Shown here in pieces: positions 53,789 through 63,996 of a DNA stretch of 64,000 nt. The position numbers were made by a program, and so were the translations under genes. Position 1 is the first letter of the stretch. Each line of letters opens with the position of its first letter. The notes beneath the pieces are model-generated. The model made no database searches and was not told the DNA's origin. It was given only the letters and a program-made list of their open reading frames with translations. Source of the stretch: Cryptomeria japonica. Taxonomy: Eukaryota > Streptophyta > Pinopsida > Cupressales > Cupressaceae. The stretch spans positions 615,036,476 through 615,100,475 of the forward strand of contig NC_081408.1 in NCBI RefSeq assembly GCF_030272615.1, in the 5' to 3' direction.

Positions 53789-54250
53789 CGCATCTAGGTT
53801 GTCGGTCAGCGCATACGAAAAATTTCGTAGTGCATAAGGTTGTAGATTTAGGTTGCGTTCGAAAAACGTAGGGTAGCGCATAGGTTTGCTAGGTTAGCGC
53901 TTAGGTTTGCTAGGTTAGTGCATAACTGCACATTAGCGCATTAGGGACATAGGGTAGCGTAGAAACTGAAATAAGTAGCGCATCAGGTAAACCTAGCACA
54001 TTGGGTAGACAGGGAGTTGCATGGGTAGGGGGTAAGTAGCGCATAGGTTAGACCTAGCACATAGGGTTAGATAGGTAGCGCAGTCGTAGGATAGGTTAGT
54101 GCGTAAGATAGGTTTAGCACCTAGGGTAGCTTAGATAGCGCATGGAAAGAAATAGGTAGCGCATAGAGTGAATCTAGCACATGGGGTAGATATGATAGCC
54201 GTGGAGAAAACAGGTTAGTGCATTGAGTCAAGCTAGCACGTAGCCAAATT
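53789..54250 (+). repeat. TAGCGCAT repeat array in the intron
   Basis: TAGCGCAT/TAGCACAT recurs every 20-40 bp, more than fifteen times, usually within ...GGGTAGATAGGTAGCGCA... No fixed tandem period. Confidence 0.85.
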
Positions 54251-54509
54251 TAGTTAGTACATGTGGTCAGTTTTGTGAGAAAAGATGAGTTATGAGTGAG
54301 GAAAATTGATGGGATAAGGTCAGTTTGGCTGGGATAGGTGTAAAATATTTCCTTTCTGTGTTTGCTGTCATGTTTTGATGGTTTGTTCAATATAATTATC
54401 GATATAACTTGGTTTGAATTGCGATTTTTCAAGTTATTCATAGATATCGATGTGGATTTGGGATAAACTTGATTTGATTTGCATTGTTTCAAGTTAATAT
54501 ATGTGGAGC

Positions 54510-54690
54510 CTGATTTGTGTTACAAGCTGATATGATTGTGGAACTTGAGTTGTTTTACAAGTTGATATGGGTTGGAAACTTGAGTTTTGTTACAAGTTGA
54601 TGTGATATGGGGACTTGAGTTGTGTTACAAGTTTGATATGGTTTTTGAAAACTTAAGTTGTATTACAAGTTGATATGGATAGATATGATA
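54510..54690 (+). repeat. ACTTGAGTTGTGTTACAAG repeats
   Basis: Imperfect tandem units of about 40-50 bp: GGAACTTGAGTTGTTTTAC followed by AAGTTGATATGG, four to five copies. Confidence 0.85.
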
Positions 54691-54761
54691 TGATTTTGAT
54701 TTTGATATCTATATTTTTATGAGGAAACTGATATTGAACTTGTTTTGTTGTTTGACAAGAG

Positions 54762-55035
54762 CGATTGGGAGTGGTTCAGTCGCGCGAGCGGTTCCCGAGA
54801 CCATGGGCATTGATACCACGGTTGGCACAAGCTGATCTAGACATTATTGAGAGATGTGGCCTATCTTCGCTATTGGATATGCCTCGGTTCACTGTCAACC
54901 GGGGTTTATTGACAACGCTTGCTGAGAGATAGCATAGTGATACAAACACCTTCCATTTTTCCACAGGGGAGATGACAGTGACCCCTAAGGATTGTTACTG
55001 GATCCTGCGCATACCAGTAGTAGGTGCACTACTAC
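54762..55035 (+). pseudogene. plant mobile domain (PMD) protein, exon 2, left part
   Basis: The frame from 54762 contains RERFPRPWALIPRLAQ, LDIIERCGLSSLLDMPRF, VNRGLLTTLAER, a TAG at 54930-54932 (tryptophan is usual here), then TNTFHFSTGEMTVTPKDCYW and PVVGAL. This is the start of the PMD (aminotransferase-like, MAIN/MAIL type) pattern: GLLTxLxERW, TFHxxxGEMTVTxxD. It is cut at 55035 by the family B insertion. Host PMD proteins are nuclear factors in silencing and splicing; many PMD sequences also sit in transposons. Confidence 0.85.
55031..55035. repeat. target-site duplication ACTAC, left
   Basis: ACTAC directly before the LTR at 55036. Repeated at 62760-62764. Confidence 0.93.
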
Positions 55036-55208
55036 TGTAGCGTCCTAAAATTGCGACACTTGCAATTTCGACTGCATTTTGGTCTTCACGATGGCGACGC
55101 AACACACAACCTGAATGGAGACCCTGAAACTTGCTCACGACACTGAAAACTGCATTTTTCAAGCACCCTGGCCTGAACCTCCTTGCACCCTGCTGTCCCA
55201 GGAGGTGG

Positions 55209-55265
55209 GACCAGAGCGCCCAGCGCCCTGGTCCCTAGGACCATGGCGCCCAGCGCCCTGGTCCC
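55209..55265 (+). repeat. two-unit palindrome array in U3
   Basis: Units at 55209-55235 and 55239-55265, a 30-bp period. The second unit (arms GGACCATGGCGC and GCGCCCTGGTCC, loop CCA) is base-for-base the same as the 13921-13947 unit of the minus copy read on its element strand. Confidence 0.92.
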
Positions 55266-55386
55266 TGGGTCCTATTTTGGGCCTGGTCTCCTAAGGGGCT
55301 CGGGTCTTTTTGTTTGCAATTTGGAAATTAACTTTCCTGGTTGGCCTAAGGTCGGAAAAATCAGTCTATCAGCCCTAAATGACAAG

Positions 55387-55394
55387 TATATAAA
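55387..55394 (+). promoter_or_regulatory. LTR TATA box
   Basis: TATATAAA within AAGTATATAAACTAC, about 120 bp downstream of the U3 palindromes. Confidence 0.7.
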
Positions 55395-55849
55395 CTACAT
55401 TTTCCTCTCTCATTTGGGTAGATGGAAAAAAGGCAAAAGCAAGATTCAAACATTCAAGCATTCAAGCATTCAAGCATTCCTTCTAAGTCTCCATTCAAGG
55501 CTAAGTGTTGCATTCAAGACAAGGATTCAACCATTGAAGAGGAGATCACATAGTACATGCTACATACAACATACAACATACAACATCTAAACCTTCGCAC
55601 ATAAGGATACAAACATCCTTAGAACAAGGTATTAGTACTTGTTTTACATACATTTACATTTACAGCTCTTGCTCATTTCTTGGTTAATTCCAAAACCGGG
55701 GTTTGACCTAAAGGCAAACCCCTAATCCCTAACCCCCCAATCGTCTTCACTTTTCTGTGTGTAGGTTGCAGGTACGCGGCTGGAATTGAAGATCTGGAAT
55801 CCTTGTGCAGAGACGAATAGATCCCCCTTCGTTTCGCGGATTTTTCGGA

Positions 55850-55876
55850 GGACCGTGGCGCCGGGCGCCATCGTCC
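55850..55876 (+). repeat. palindrome downstream of the TATA box (5' LTR)
   Basis: GGACCGTGGCGC, loop CGG, GCGCCATCGTCC. It lies downstream of the TATA box and so is probably transcribed. The 3' LTR copy is at 62357-62383. Confidence 0.85.
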
Positions 55877-56255
55877 CGACAACTTTTGCTCAAATTTGCA
55901 GGACAGCGCCGTATCGACATTTTACTGCTAATTCCAGGTCCGCAGCTTCATCCTATAATCCGAACTCAGTTTATAAGCAAATCTTTGTCACTTTCTATGC
56001 ATGCTTAGTTTAATTCTTCTATCAACATTCTTTACAAAAGAGGGTAGCCTTGCTGTCTTAACCCTTGAAACACATTTAGCATCCAATCTTGCATTGCGTG
56101 GGATTGGATCTAGTGGGTTTCAACCCCTCTTTTGAATGTAAAGTCTCTCCCCTAAGTGAAAACCATCGAATCCTAGTGAACCTCCCTTCTCTCTCCTCGG
56201 AGTTGGAAGAGGGGAGAACAACTAGGGTTCGATCGCGATTTTCCGCTTTACATTT

Positions 56256-56274
56256 TGGTGAACCCGACATGAAC
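56256..56274 (+). promoter_or_regulatory. primer-binding site (family B, plus copy)
   Basis: TGGTGAACCCGACATGAAC, three bases after the LTR. One base differs from the minus copy. tRNA not identified. Confidence 0.6.
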
Positions 56275-57423
56275 ATCCTTTCTGATTTTTCATGCTTAGA
56301 TCTGAAAAAATTGATTACATTTCCATGTTTGATCTTTTGCAAAATTTTAGAGGTGATTGCATAAAAACCCTAAAATTTTCTTTTTAGTAATTGAACTTGC
56401 GAAATGTCTAAATGTTAATGCCTGTTTCAGATCTGCCCTTCTATTACAAATTTTCAATTCATATTTGTGCTTTAATTCTGAAAATTAAGTGGTTAAGTGT
56501 CAAAACCCTAATTTTTGGAACCCTCTTGATTCAACCTTTGTCCGACAATTTCACTGATCAAAACATCTCCAAATCAGCTGTAACTTTGGATTCCGCAATA
56601 AAATCACAACATCTTCCATCCCTGAAAATTTGGAAAAAAGTTGCGAGGACCGTGGCGCCGAGCGCCATCGTCCCCGACATTTTTTCCGAAATTTCGGGAG
56701 CGAGATCTTACTGTGTTTTTCTGCTAAAATTCAGAATTTTGGCTGATTTTATCAATTATAACACCTTCAAAATTACAGTCAAAGTTGGTCTTGTGATTGC
56801 TTGGATTAAGGCTTCTAAACATTTAAAAATCATTGAAATTGAAATTTTGTGTCAAAATTGTGTTCTTACTGTCCTAAATCTGAAAAGTGTGTTTGCATTC
56901 ATTCAAAATTTCAGTGCTTTATTCAAATTCTTGCATTTTGTGACTTTTGAAATTAAGTGCTTAATTACAACAACTTTAATTTCCGCTTTCAAAATTGAAT
57001 TTTGCGTGAAATTGAGTCAATTTTCAAATTTCAAAATTTGCATTGCTCTTGGCATTCCCTCTAAAATCATAAAATTCAAAATTTCAGTTTCCCTCTCTTT
57101 TTCAAAATTCAAATTTTGCATTTTTCGACAATCTGGGTAGGGTTCAATTTTGAGATTGCAACTTTAATTTGGCCTATCTACAGATCGTAAAATCACTCAA
57201 TTTTTTCAGATTAGCTCTAAAATCATCATACCTTTCATCCCTGCAAATTTCGAAAAAAGTTGCAAGGACCGTGTTGCGCTCCGAGCGCCATGGTCCCGGA
57301 CATTTTTTCCGAAATTTCGGGAGACTGTCGTGATTGCATTTAACAGCTTAAATCCAGAAGATTGGCTGATTTTACTAAAAATTGCTACCTCTAAATTCAA
57401 AATTTTCTCTCCTTCTCTAGTGC
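56275..57423 (+). other. family B leader (plus copy) with palindromes and open frame
   Basis: Palindromes at 56647-56673 (GGACCGTGGCGC ... GCGCCATCGTCC) and 57266-57296. Both are flanked by AAAAAAGTTGC on the left and GACATTTTTTCC on the right, which extends the inverted repeat. An open frame of 242 codons (56412-57140, MLMPVSDLPFYYKF at its start) matches that of the minus copy. No domain is recognised. Confidence 0.6.
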
Positions 57424-58853
57424 ATGAGTTTTACAACAATAAGTCCTACTTACACTATTCCCGTTAGACGAAGCCGTAGAATTAAGTCTTTCCGAAGTTT
57501 AACTACTGAGGAGATGGAACCTAATTTGAATAGCCTTTTTAACGAGGACATGGGTAATTCCTCTAATCCTCTTAATGATGAAGAAGCTCTCCATGAGGTT
57601 TCTGAAGAACAACTTTCGAAATTGGATAACCAATTTGACAATTTTCGACAATGGATGTCTCAAGAATACCCTGATAGTCAAGCTCTTCCTTTAATTGAGG
57701 GTCTAAAACATATGCTTCAAAGTGATAAGAATGGAATTGATATTTTGCGTGGTATTGCACACATCGTGGATTCGAATGTGATGCCTATGAAGAGTTGTGC
57801 TGAAAATTTAGGTTATACACAACCTCCTACACAAGTCAATCATTCTATTCCTTTGATGACTTCTATTGCTAGCATACCTACCTTTACATCAAACATAATG
57901 GCTACTTCTACACAAGACATTCCTCCTGTGATCATTAGTCATGGGGGCAATCCTTCCTTTTCAATTAACCCTCTTCCTTCATTCAATCCGACTTCTTCAT
58001 TCATTCCTTCAATGAGTGTTCCTATTACATCTTCACAAATGAACATGACGCAAGGGGGCAGGGCAATTCGTTTAACCATTCCATCCCTCCTTGTAGTGTT
58101 CCTCCTGTCCAATCATCTCCTATGACTAATTATCATAGGGTCCCACCACCTTACTCTTTACCTTCTTTCAATAACATAACACCTCCATCTCAATCTAACA
58201 CATCCAATATGAATTCTTCGACTGAAGCTACCATTAACAATCTAGCACAAACTGTCTCTTCTTTACAACAACAAATTGCCTCTATGAATCAATCTAAGTT
58301 TAGTGTGCCCACATTTGACGTTGCGAGCCCACTTTCTCTTGACATTGTTCGAGCTATTCCCCCTAAACATGTTGAAATCCCGCATTTGGAACTTTATAAT
58401 GGTAAAGGAGATCCTCTAACACATGTTAAGACTTTTCAAACAATTTGTACTGATTTTGCTTATGACCAAAGGTTGCTTGCAAAACTGTTTACTAGAACAT
58501 TAAGAGACAAAGCCCTACAATGGTATTGCTCGTTGCCTTCCTATTCTATTACTTCTTTCGAACAACTTGCAAATGCTTTCATTCAACAATTTCAAAACAA
58601 TATAAGTCCTAAGGTTACTTTGATTGATTTAATGCATTGTAAACAAGGTGTTAAAGAAAAAGTGACTGATTTCATTGGTAGATATAAGCATTTGTATGCT
58701 CAAATTTCTTTTCCAGTGCCTGACAATGATATTCAAAGAATCTTTATTTCTAATTTACAAAAAGATATTCGAGACAAACTTCTGTTTTCTGAGTTTACTT
58801 CTTTCCAACAGTTGTGTGCCACTCTTCACAATTATCAACTGACTGTGAGTTAA
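57424..58853 (+). pseudogene. family B Gag (plus copy), frameshifted
   Basis: Same protein as 16493-18385. It starts MSFTTISPTYTIP and contains the core HVEIPHLELYNGKGDPLTHV and LRDKALQWYCSLPSY. A tandem 5-bp duplication (GGGCA, 58056-58065) shifts the frame. A TAA at 58851-58853 replaces the CAA of the minus copy. The core is nearly identical at the protein level to the minus copy, so purifying selection acted before insertion. Confidence 0.88.
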
Positions 58854-60829
58854 ATGGAACAATCACATCCTATGGCTCCGAGTGATAAGGGTGATAGCAG
58901 TCAACAACCATTTGGGAAGTTTAAACCGAACAGAGATTCCATCAAATTCAATGAAAACATCATCAACAACAATGTGAATGCAGCATCAGGTGTGCCTCCT
59001 ATTTCTAAATTTTTCAAGAAAGAAAGAAAGTATACTCCTTTGAATGAATCATTGCATAGTATTATGAATAAGTTATTAGAACAAAATGTGCTTACTCTTC
59101 CTCCTATAAGGCAAATTGATCCTGCAAAGATTACTTCACCTTATTTTGATAACAAATCTTTCTGTCAATTTCACCGTCAGCCTGGGCATGATACTGAAAA
59201 ATGTTTTTCTTTAAAGGGTAAAATTCAAGATTTGATTGATAACAATACTATCTCTGTTTCTGGAGTGAATGATAAAGGCAACACATCTGTAGCTCCTCCT
59301 AATCAAAATCTTCAGATTTTCACTGATCCATTACCTTCTCATACCTCTAATGCAATTGAGGCTAATGATTCCTCTCTCTCATCTGATGTTCTTGTGTCTA
59401 TGACTCCGAATGTGATTAACTTTGTAGAGCAGCAAGAAATCCCTAAAGAACCTTCCATCACATTTGATTCCAGTGAAACCATTAGGGCGCCTGATGGTCC
59501 TTTATACATAGTTGCAAAAGTCAAGAATACACCTTGCCGTGGAGTGCTTATTGATCCTTCGTGCATGGTTAATGTTATTACTGAAGAATTTCTTTTTACT
59601 TTGCAATTGAATCAAGTGATTTATGACAAAACAGATGTGATTGTGAAACTATTTGATACATTTTCTTCTCCTGCAATTGGTTCTATTACATTGCCTATTG
59701 AGGTCCATAACAAATCCCTTGATGTGAACTTTGCTATTATTCCATCTTCCGAACAATTTCGTGTGAAGCTTGGCTATCCTTGGCTATCTTCCATGAAAGC
59801 TATTGCTTCTCCTATTCACAAGTGTTTGAAATTTCCCCATAATGGTGAAGTTGTTACTGTCAATCATAGTCTCTTTAAACCAGCTGAAAGAACTTCTAGC
59901 GTTCCTATTGATTACTTTTGGCCTAAACAATTCCAATCTCTTCCTCCGCGAAGTGATCATCTTTTCAAATCTTATCAAAAGTGGAAAACAGATATGATTC
60001 TATCTTTAAGTGAACCTAGAACACCTAAACTTGACATTCCTATCATTCTTGAGAAGGAAGTTCTTCCTTTGAAAGATAAAACTAATGTCTTTCCTCAAGA
60101 AGATTCCCAACCCATCCCTATGGATGTGACTATGTCTATGCCTAATAAACTTCCTAAGAGTAGACCTATACCTCCTCGTCATGATGGACTTGGTCTTCTC
60201 CCTAAACCAAATATTCCTCCCTTATATGGAGCAGTTCCTCCTCCTTCCTTTTATAGAGAGAAGAGACCTTCTTCTTCTCCTATTATCTAGCCTAAGAGAC
60301 CACAACCTAAACACCCAAGTGATAGGGATGAGAACATTCCTCCTCCTCAATCTTCTCCACTTCCTACTAAGACTAGACGAAATCGTTCTGCACGTGAACG
60401 CCGGCGAAAGCGTCGTCTAACTTTGCAATCTCCAAAAACACCTTCAACAAGCATTATTCCATTTTCTCCTCAGCCGGACATTGAGCCTAATCTCCTAAAC
60501 ATAAGATGCATGATGGTCTTGATCCTGTGCGAGTTAAAGATCCTATTTTTATAAATCTTGATGATGATATAGATGAAAATGTTATTCCTCTTGCTTCTGA
60601 TAGTGAATATGAACTTGTTGATATTGATAACCATTTATCTAATGAATTTTCTAAAGCACTTATCCTAGCTCGTAGACAAGAACAACGTGGCTCGGAACAT
60701 GAACATAGCCCTTGTTTGGATCTTGTGATAGCTCCATTTGCTGTGTTGGATGTTCCTCCTCTAGCGTGTTCCCTGCCTTCCCGAAACATTGATCAGCAAG
60801 ATCGGGGGGTAGATGATGTGCTAGACTAG
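58854..60829 (+). pseudogene. family B Gag C-terminus and protease-like region (plus copy)
   Basis: Open from MEQSHPMAPSDKGD to a TAG at 60288-60290, with no stop between the Cys-His box (CQFHRQPGHDTEKC) and the protease-like part. Gag and protease were therefore one ORF. The active-site triad again reads D-P-S (VLIDPSCMVNVI), so this odd triad is shared by both copies. The tail continues past 60290 with PKRPQPKHPSDRDENI, loses one base near 60490, and ends at 60829 with the acidic VDDVLD. Stop and frameshift make this copy defective. Confidence 0.85.
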
Positions 60830-61557
60830 TTTCATTAGCATAGCAGATTCTCTCCCCCTCTCTTTTGTCACTTCTTCTATGTGTACTCTCATTCTTCTAT
60901 TTGTTGTCCTTAGTGTTGTCTACTTGAGGACGATGCAAAGCATTGAGATCTCTCGGTCTCTCTCATGTTGACTCAAAAGACACATGTGTTCCCTTCTTCT
61001 AGGCGACCTTCCTTGATTGGGGAATGAAGAACAATTATGCATACATACATATGATATATATACATGAATTATCATACAGCATACTGACCCCGAGGAAAGT
61101 GAAGTCACCTTGTGCTTTATGTTTTGTGTCTATTATCCTTGGGTTTATCTCACACTTGGGGGCTAAATCCTTGCGATAACGTGCTCCTTTCCTTTCTCAT
61201 TTCTTATATGTATCACTACGTTAAAACAATCACCCCCGGTGAGGCGTGTGCGATCACTTTAACGTAGGGGGGCATACATCCCGATCATATCTTTTCAAGA
61301 TACTTGAAAATTTCTTGACAAATTTAGCTTTGCCTTGAAAATTTTTGATATCTTTCTTGCATGACTCATAGTGAGGGAACCTTACTACTGACAGTCATGG
61401 TTCTCCCTCGTGATCTTCCCTTTTACTTTGTCAATCGAAGTCGTAAGATCCTTAGTCCACTGGGGGCTTGGTGTATCTTGCCTCCTTGACGTGGTGAAAG
61501 TCTTTCAATATTGTTTCCTTGTACTTTACCGAAAGTATGAGCATACATACTCCCGCT
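60830..61557 (+). other. family B 3' non-coding block (plus copy)
   Basis: Homologous to 14197-14935. No ORF shared between copies. Contains the stem-loop at 61216-61267. Confidence 0.75.
61216..61267 (+). repeat. stem-loop in the 3' non-coding block
   Basis: CTACGTTAAA (61216-61225) and TTTAACGTAG (61258-61267) are perfect complements. Weaker pairing continues inward. Same length and position as the hairpin at 14491-14542. Confidence 0.75.
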
Positions 61558-61572
61558 AAAGTGGGGGCTAAA
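61558..61572 (+). promoter_or_regulatory. family B polypurine tract
   Basis: AAAGTGGGGGCTAAA directly before the 3' LTR. Confidence 0.87.
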
Positions 61573-62759
61573 TGTAGTGTCCTAAAATTGCGACACTTGC
61601 AATTTCGACTGCATCTTGGTCTTCACGATGGCGACGCAACACGCAACCTGAATGGAGACCCTGAAACTTGCTCACGACACTGAAAACTGCATTTTTCAAG
61701 CACCCTGGCCTGAACCTCCGTGCACCCTGCTGTCCCGGGAGGTGGGACCAGAGCGCCCAGCGCCCTGGTCCCTGGGTCCTATTTTGGGCCCGGTCTCCTA
61801 AGGGGCTCGGGTCTTTTTGTTTGCAATTTGAAAATTAACTTTCCTGGTCGGCCTAAGGTCGGAAAAATCAGTCTATCAGCCCTAAATGACAAGTATATAA
61901 ACTACATTTTCCTCTCTCATTTGGGTAGATGGAAAAAAGGCGAAAGCAAGATTCAAACATTCAAGCATTCAAGCATTCAAGCATTCCTTCTAAGTCTCCA
62001 TTCAAGGCTAAGTGTTGCATTCAAGACAAGGATTCAACCATTGAAGAGGAGATCACATAGTACATGCTACATACAACATACAACATACAACATCTAAACC
62101 TTCACACATAAGGATACAAACATCCTTAGAACAAGGTATTAGTACTTGTTTTACATACATTTACATTTACAGCTCTTGCTCATTTCTTGGTTAATTCCAA
62201 AACCGGGGTTTGACCTAAAGGAAAACCCCTAATCCCTAACCCCCCAATCGTCTTTGCTTTTCTGTGTGTAGGTTGCAGGTACGCGGCTGGAATTGAAGAT
62301 CTGGAATCCTTGTGCAGAGACGAACAGATCCCCCTTCGTTTCGCGGATTTTTCGGAGGACCGTGGCGCTGGGCGCCATCGTCCTGACAACTTTTGCTCAA
62401 ATTTGCAGGACAGCGCCGTATCGACATTTTACTGCTAATTCCAGGTCCGCAGCTTCATCCTATAATCCGAACTCAGTTTATAAGCAAATCTTTGTCACTT
62501 TCTATGCATGCTTAGTTTAATTCTTCTATCAACATTCTTTACAAAAGAGGGTAGCCTTGCTGTCTTAACCCTTGAAACACATTTAACATCCAATCTTGCA
62601 TTGCGTGGGATTGGATCTAGTGGGTTTCAACCCCTCTTTTGAATGTAAAGTCTCTCCCCTAAGTGAAAACCATCGAATCCTAGTGAACCTCCCTTCTCTC
62701 TCCTCGGAGTTGGAAGAGGGGAGAACAACTAGGGTTCGATCGCGATTTTCCTCTTTACA
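61573..62759 (+). repeat. family B 3' LTR (plus copy)
   Basis: 1187 bp, TGTAGTGTCC to CTCTTTACA. Only one U3 palindrome unit (61746-61772), versus two in the 5' LTR. Second palindrome at 62357-62383. Confidence 0.94.
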
Positions 62760-62764
62760 ACTAC

Positions 62765-63996
62765 CTTATGAGCAGTCAGAGGAGGGTGGGACAGAGGAAC
62801 TTTGTCAGATTTTCCATGATGAGACAGTGTGTGGATATGAGATTCCGTGGCAGGAGTTTCTGGATTTAGATTATGCACCTCTTCCATCCATACTAGCAGG
62901 GTTTGTGGGTGGTTTTCTATGTCCCGACCGTAGGTCGAAGGGACTATCTGTGGGATGGGGATTGGTATTGGAGGAGATGGTGACACAGGGCCGCAAGTTT
63001 GCATGGGGATCGGCTATGCTAGCCCATTTGTACAGGGACTTACATGAGGTAGTATACCTGGGTTACGACAGTTTGTCAGCTAACGTTACACTCCTATAGG
63101 TACAGTGCTGGGAGCACATTCCTGCAGCTAGGCCAATGGTGGATAGAGATAGGCCAGTGGGATGTGCCTATGCATATGGATACAGGGGGTTAGTTGTCCA
63201 GCGGAAGCTGGGAAAACTGGAGCATTGGAGGAGGGTACTGGATGATATTGATATGGTCATATGGTGACTGTATACAGGTTGCGAGGTTTGTGCTGAGGAT
63301 GGGCTGGAGATGCCACATGTCTCTATGACTTGATTTTTGATAGGGAGGACCCCTTTTGTCATTGAGAGGTTTTTGGTTACAAGAGTTTTGCGACAGTTTG
63401 GTCGGCAGCAGGGGATACCACAGGGGACCTGTTTGTATGCGCGCTAGAGGTAGGATATACCAGATTGGGGTCCGATTATTGACAGTGCGACGACTGTGGA
63501 GGAGTTTGTGCAGCTAGCGGGCCAAATATGGGATTATGCCCAAGAGATTTTGGATGCTGGGATGACGAATGAGTTTGCGAGACTGTTTGCAGCTCGTGTC
63601 GTGGCGAGGATATTGGATCCAGTGGAGATGCGCCCCACTTTTGATGATGATGAGGATGAGGGAGGGGAAGATGGAGATGAGGGAGGAGGTGGAGGAGGTC
63701 AGGGTAGGAGAGGAGACAGAGGGAGAGATAGGGGTGATAGAGAGGTGGAGAGAGCAGTTCGATGAGCTATGATGGATAGAGGTAGAGGAGGGTTGGCAAT
63801 TGGAGTAGGGGTTGAGGGGATGGTGGGAGAGGTGATAGTGGCAGTGGGAGGGACCGATGAGGTGAGACGACCAGCCCAGAGGAGGAGGACTGATGTGCTT
63901 CCTCCACCAGCACTGAGGACAGGTAGAGGGATAGGGGGTACCCCGTCACAGGTACCCCTACGGGTCTGGGTTCTGACTCATGTGGAGGACACTTAG
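62765..63996 (+). pseudogene. PMD protein, exon 2, right part
   Basis: Removing the insertion and one target copy brings codons across 55035/62765 into one frame (VGALL then PYEQSEEGG). The frame runs on through IFHDETVCGYEIPWQEFLDL, GFVGGFLCPDRRSKG, LAHLYRDLHEVVYLGY, CWEHIPAARP, GRTPFVIERFLVTRVLRQFG and VEEFVQLAGQIWDYAQEILD, all typical of the PMD C-terminal half. It ends in an acidic then Gly/Arg-rich tail. In-frame stops: TAG 63097, TGA 63265, TGA 63331, TAG 63445 and 63451, TGA 63763. Now a pseudogene; 63996 is close to the window end. Confidence 0.85.

Larger units (their letters stand above)
53699..54761 (+). other. predicted intron of the PMD gene
   Basis: Begins GTAAGTCAACC and ends TTTGACAAGAG. 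About 1.06 kb, T-rich near the 3' end. It carries two repeat arrays (53789-54250 and 54510-54690). Confidence 0.5.
55036..56252 (+). repeat. family B 5' LTR (plus copy)
   Basis: 1217 bp, TGTAGCGTCC to TTCCGCTTTACA. It has two U3 palindromes (55209-55235, 55239-55265), a TATA box (55387-55394), (ATTCAAGC)n near 55445 and a palindrome at 55850-55876. It is exactly 30 bp longer than the 3' LTR. Confidence 0.94.
55036..62759 (+). mobile_element. family B non-autonomous LTR retrotransposon, plus copy
   Basis: Complete 7724-bp element with LTRs of 1217 and 1187 bp and a perfect ACTAC target duplication. Same organisation as the minus copy at 12909-20830: leader with palindromes, Gag, protease-like region, 3' non-coding block, polypurine tract, and no RT or integrase. 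It sits inside a PMD exon. The two LTRs look very similar, so the insertion is fairly recent, but gag has a frameshift and stops. Confidence 0.94.
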
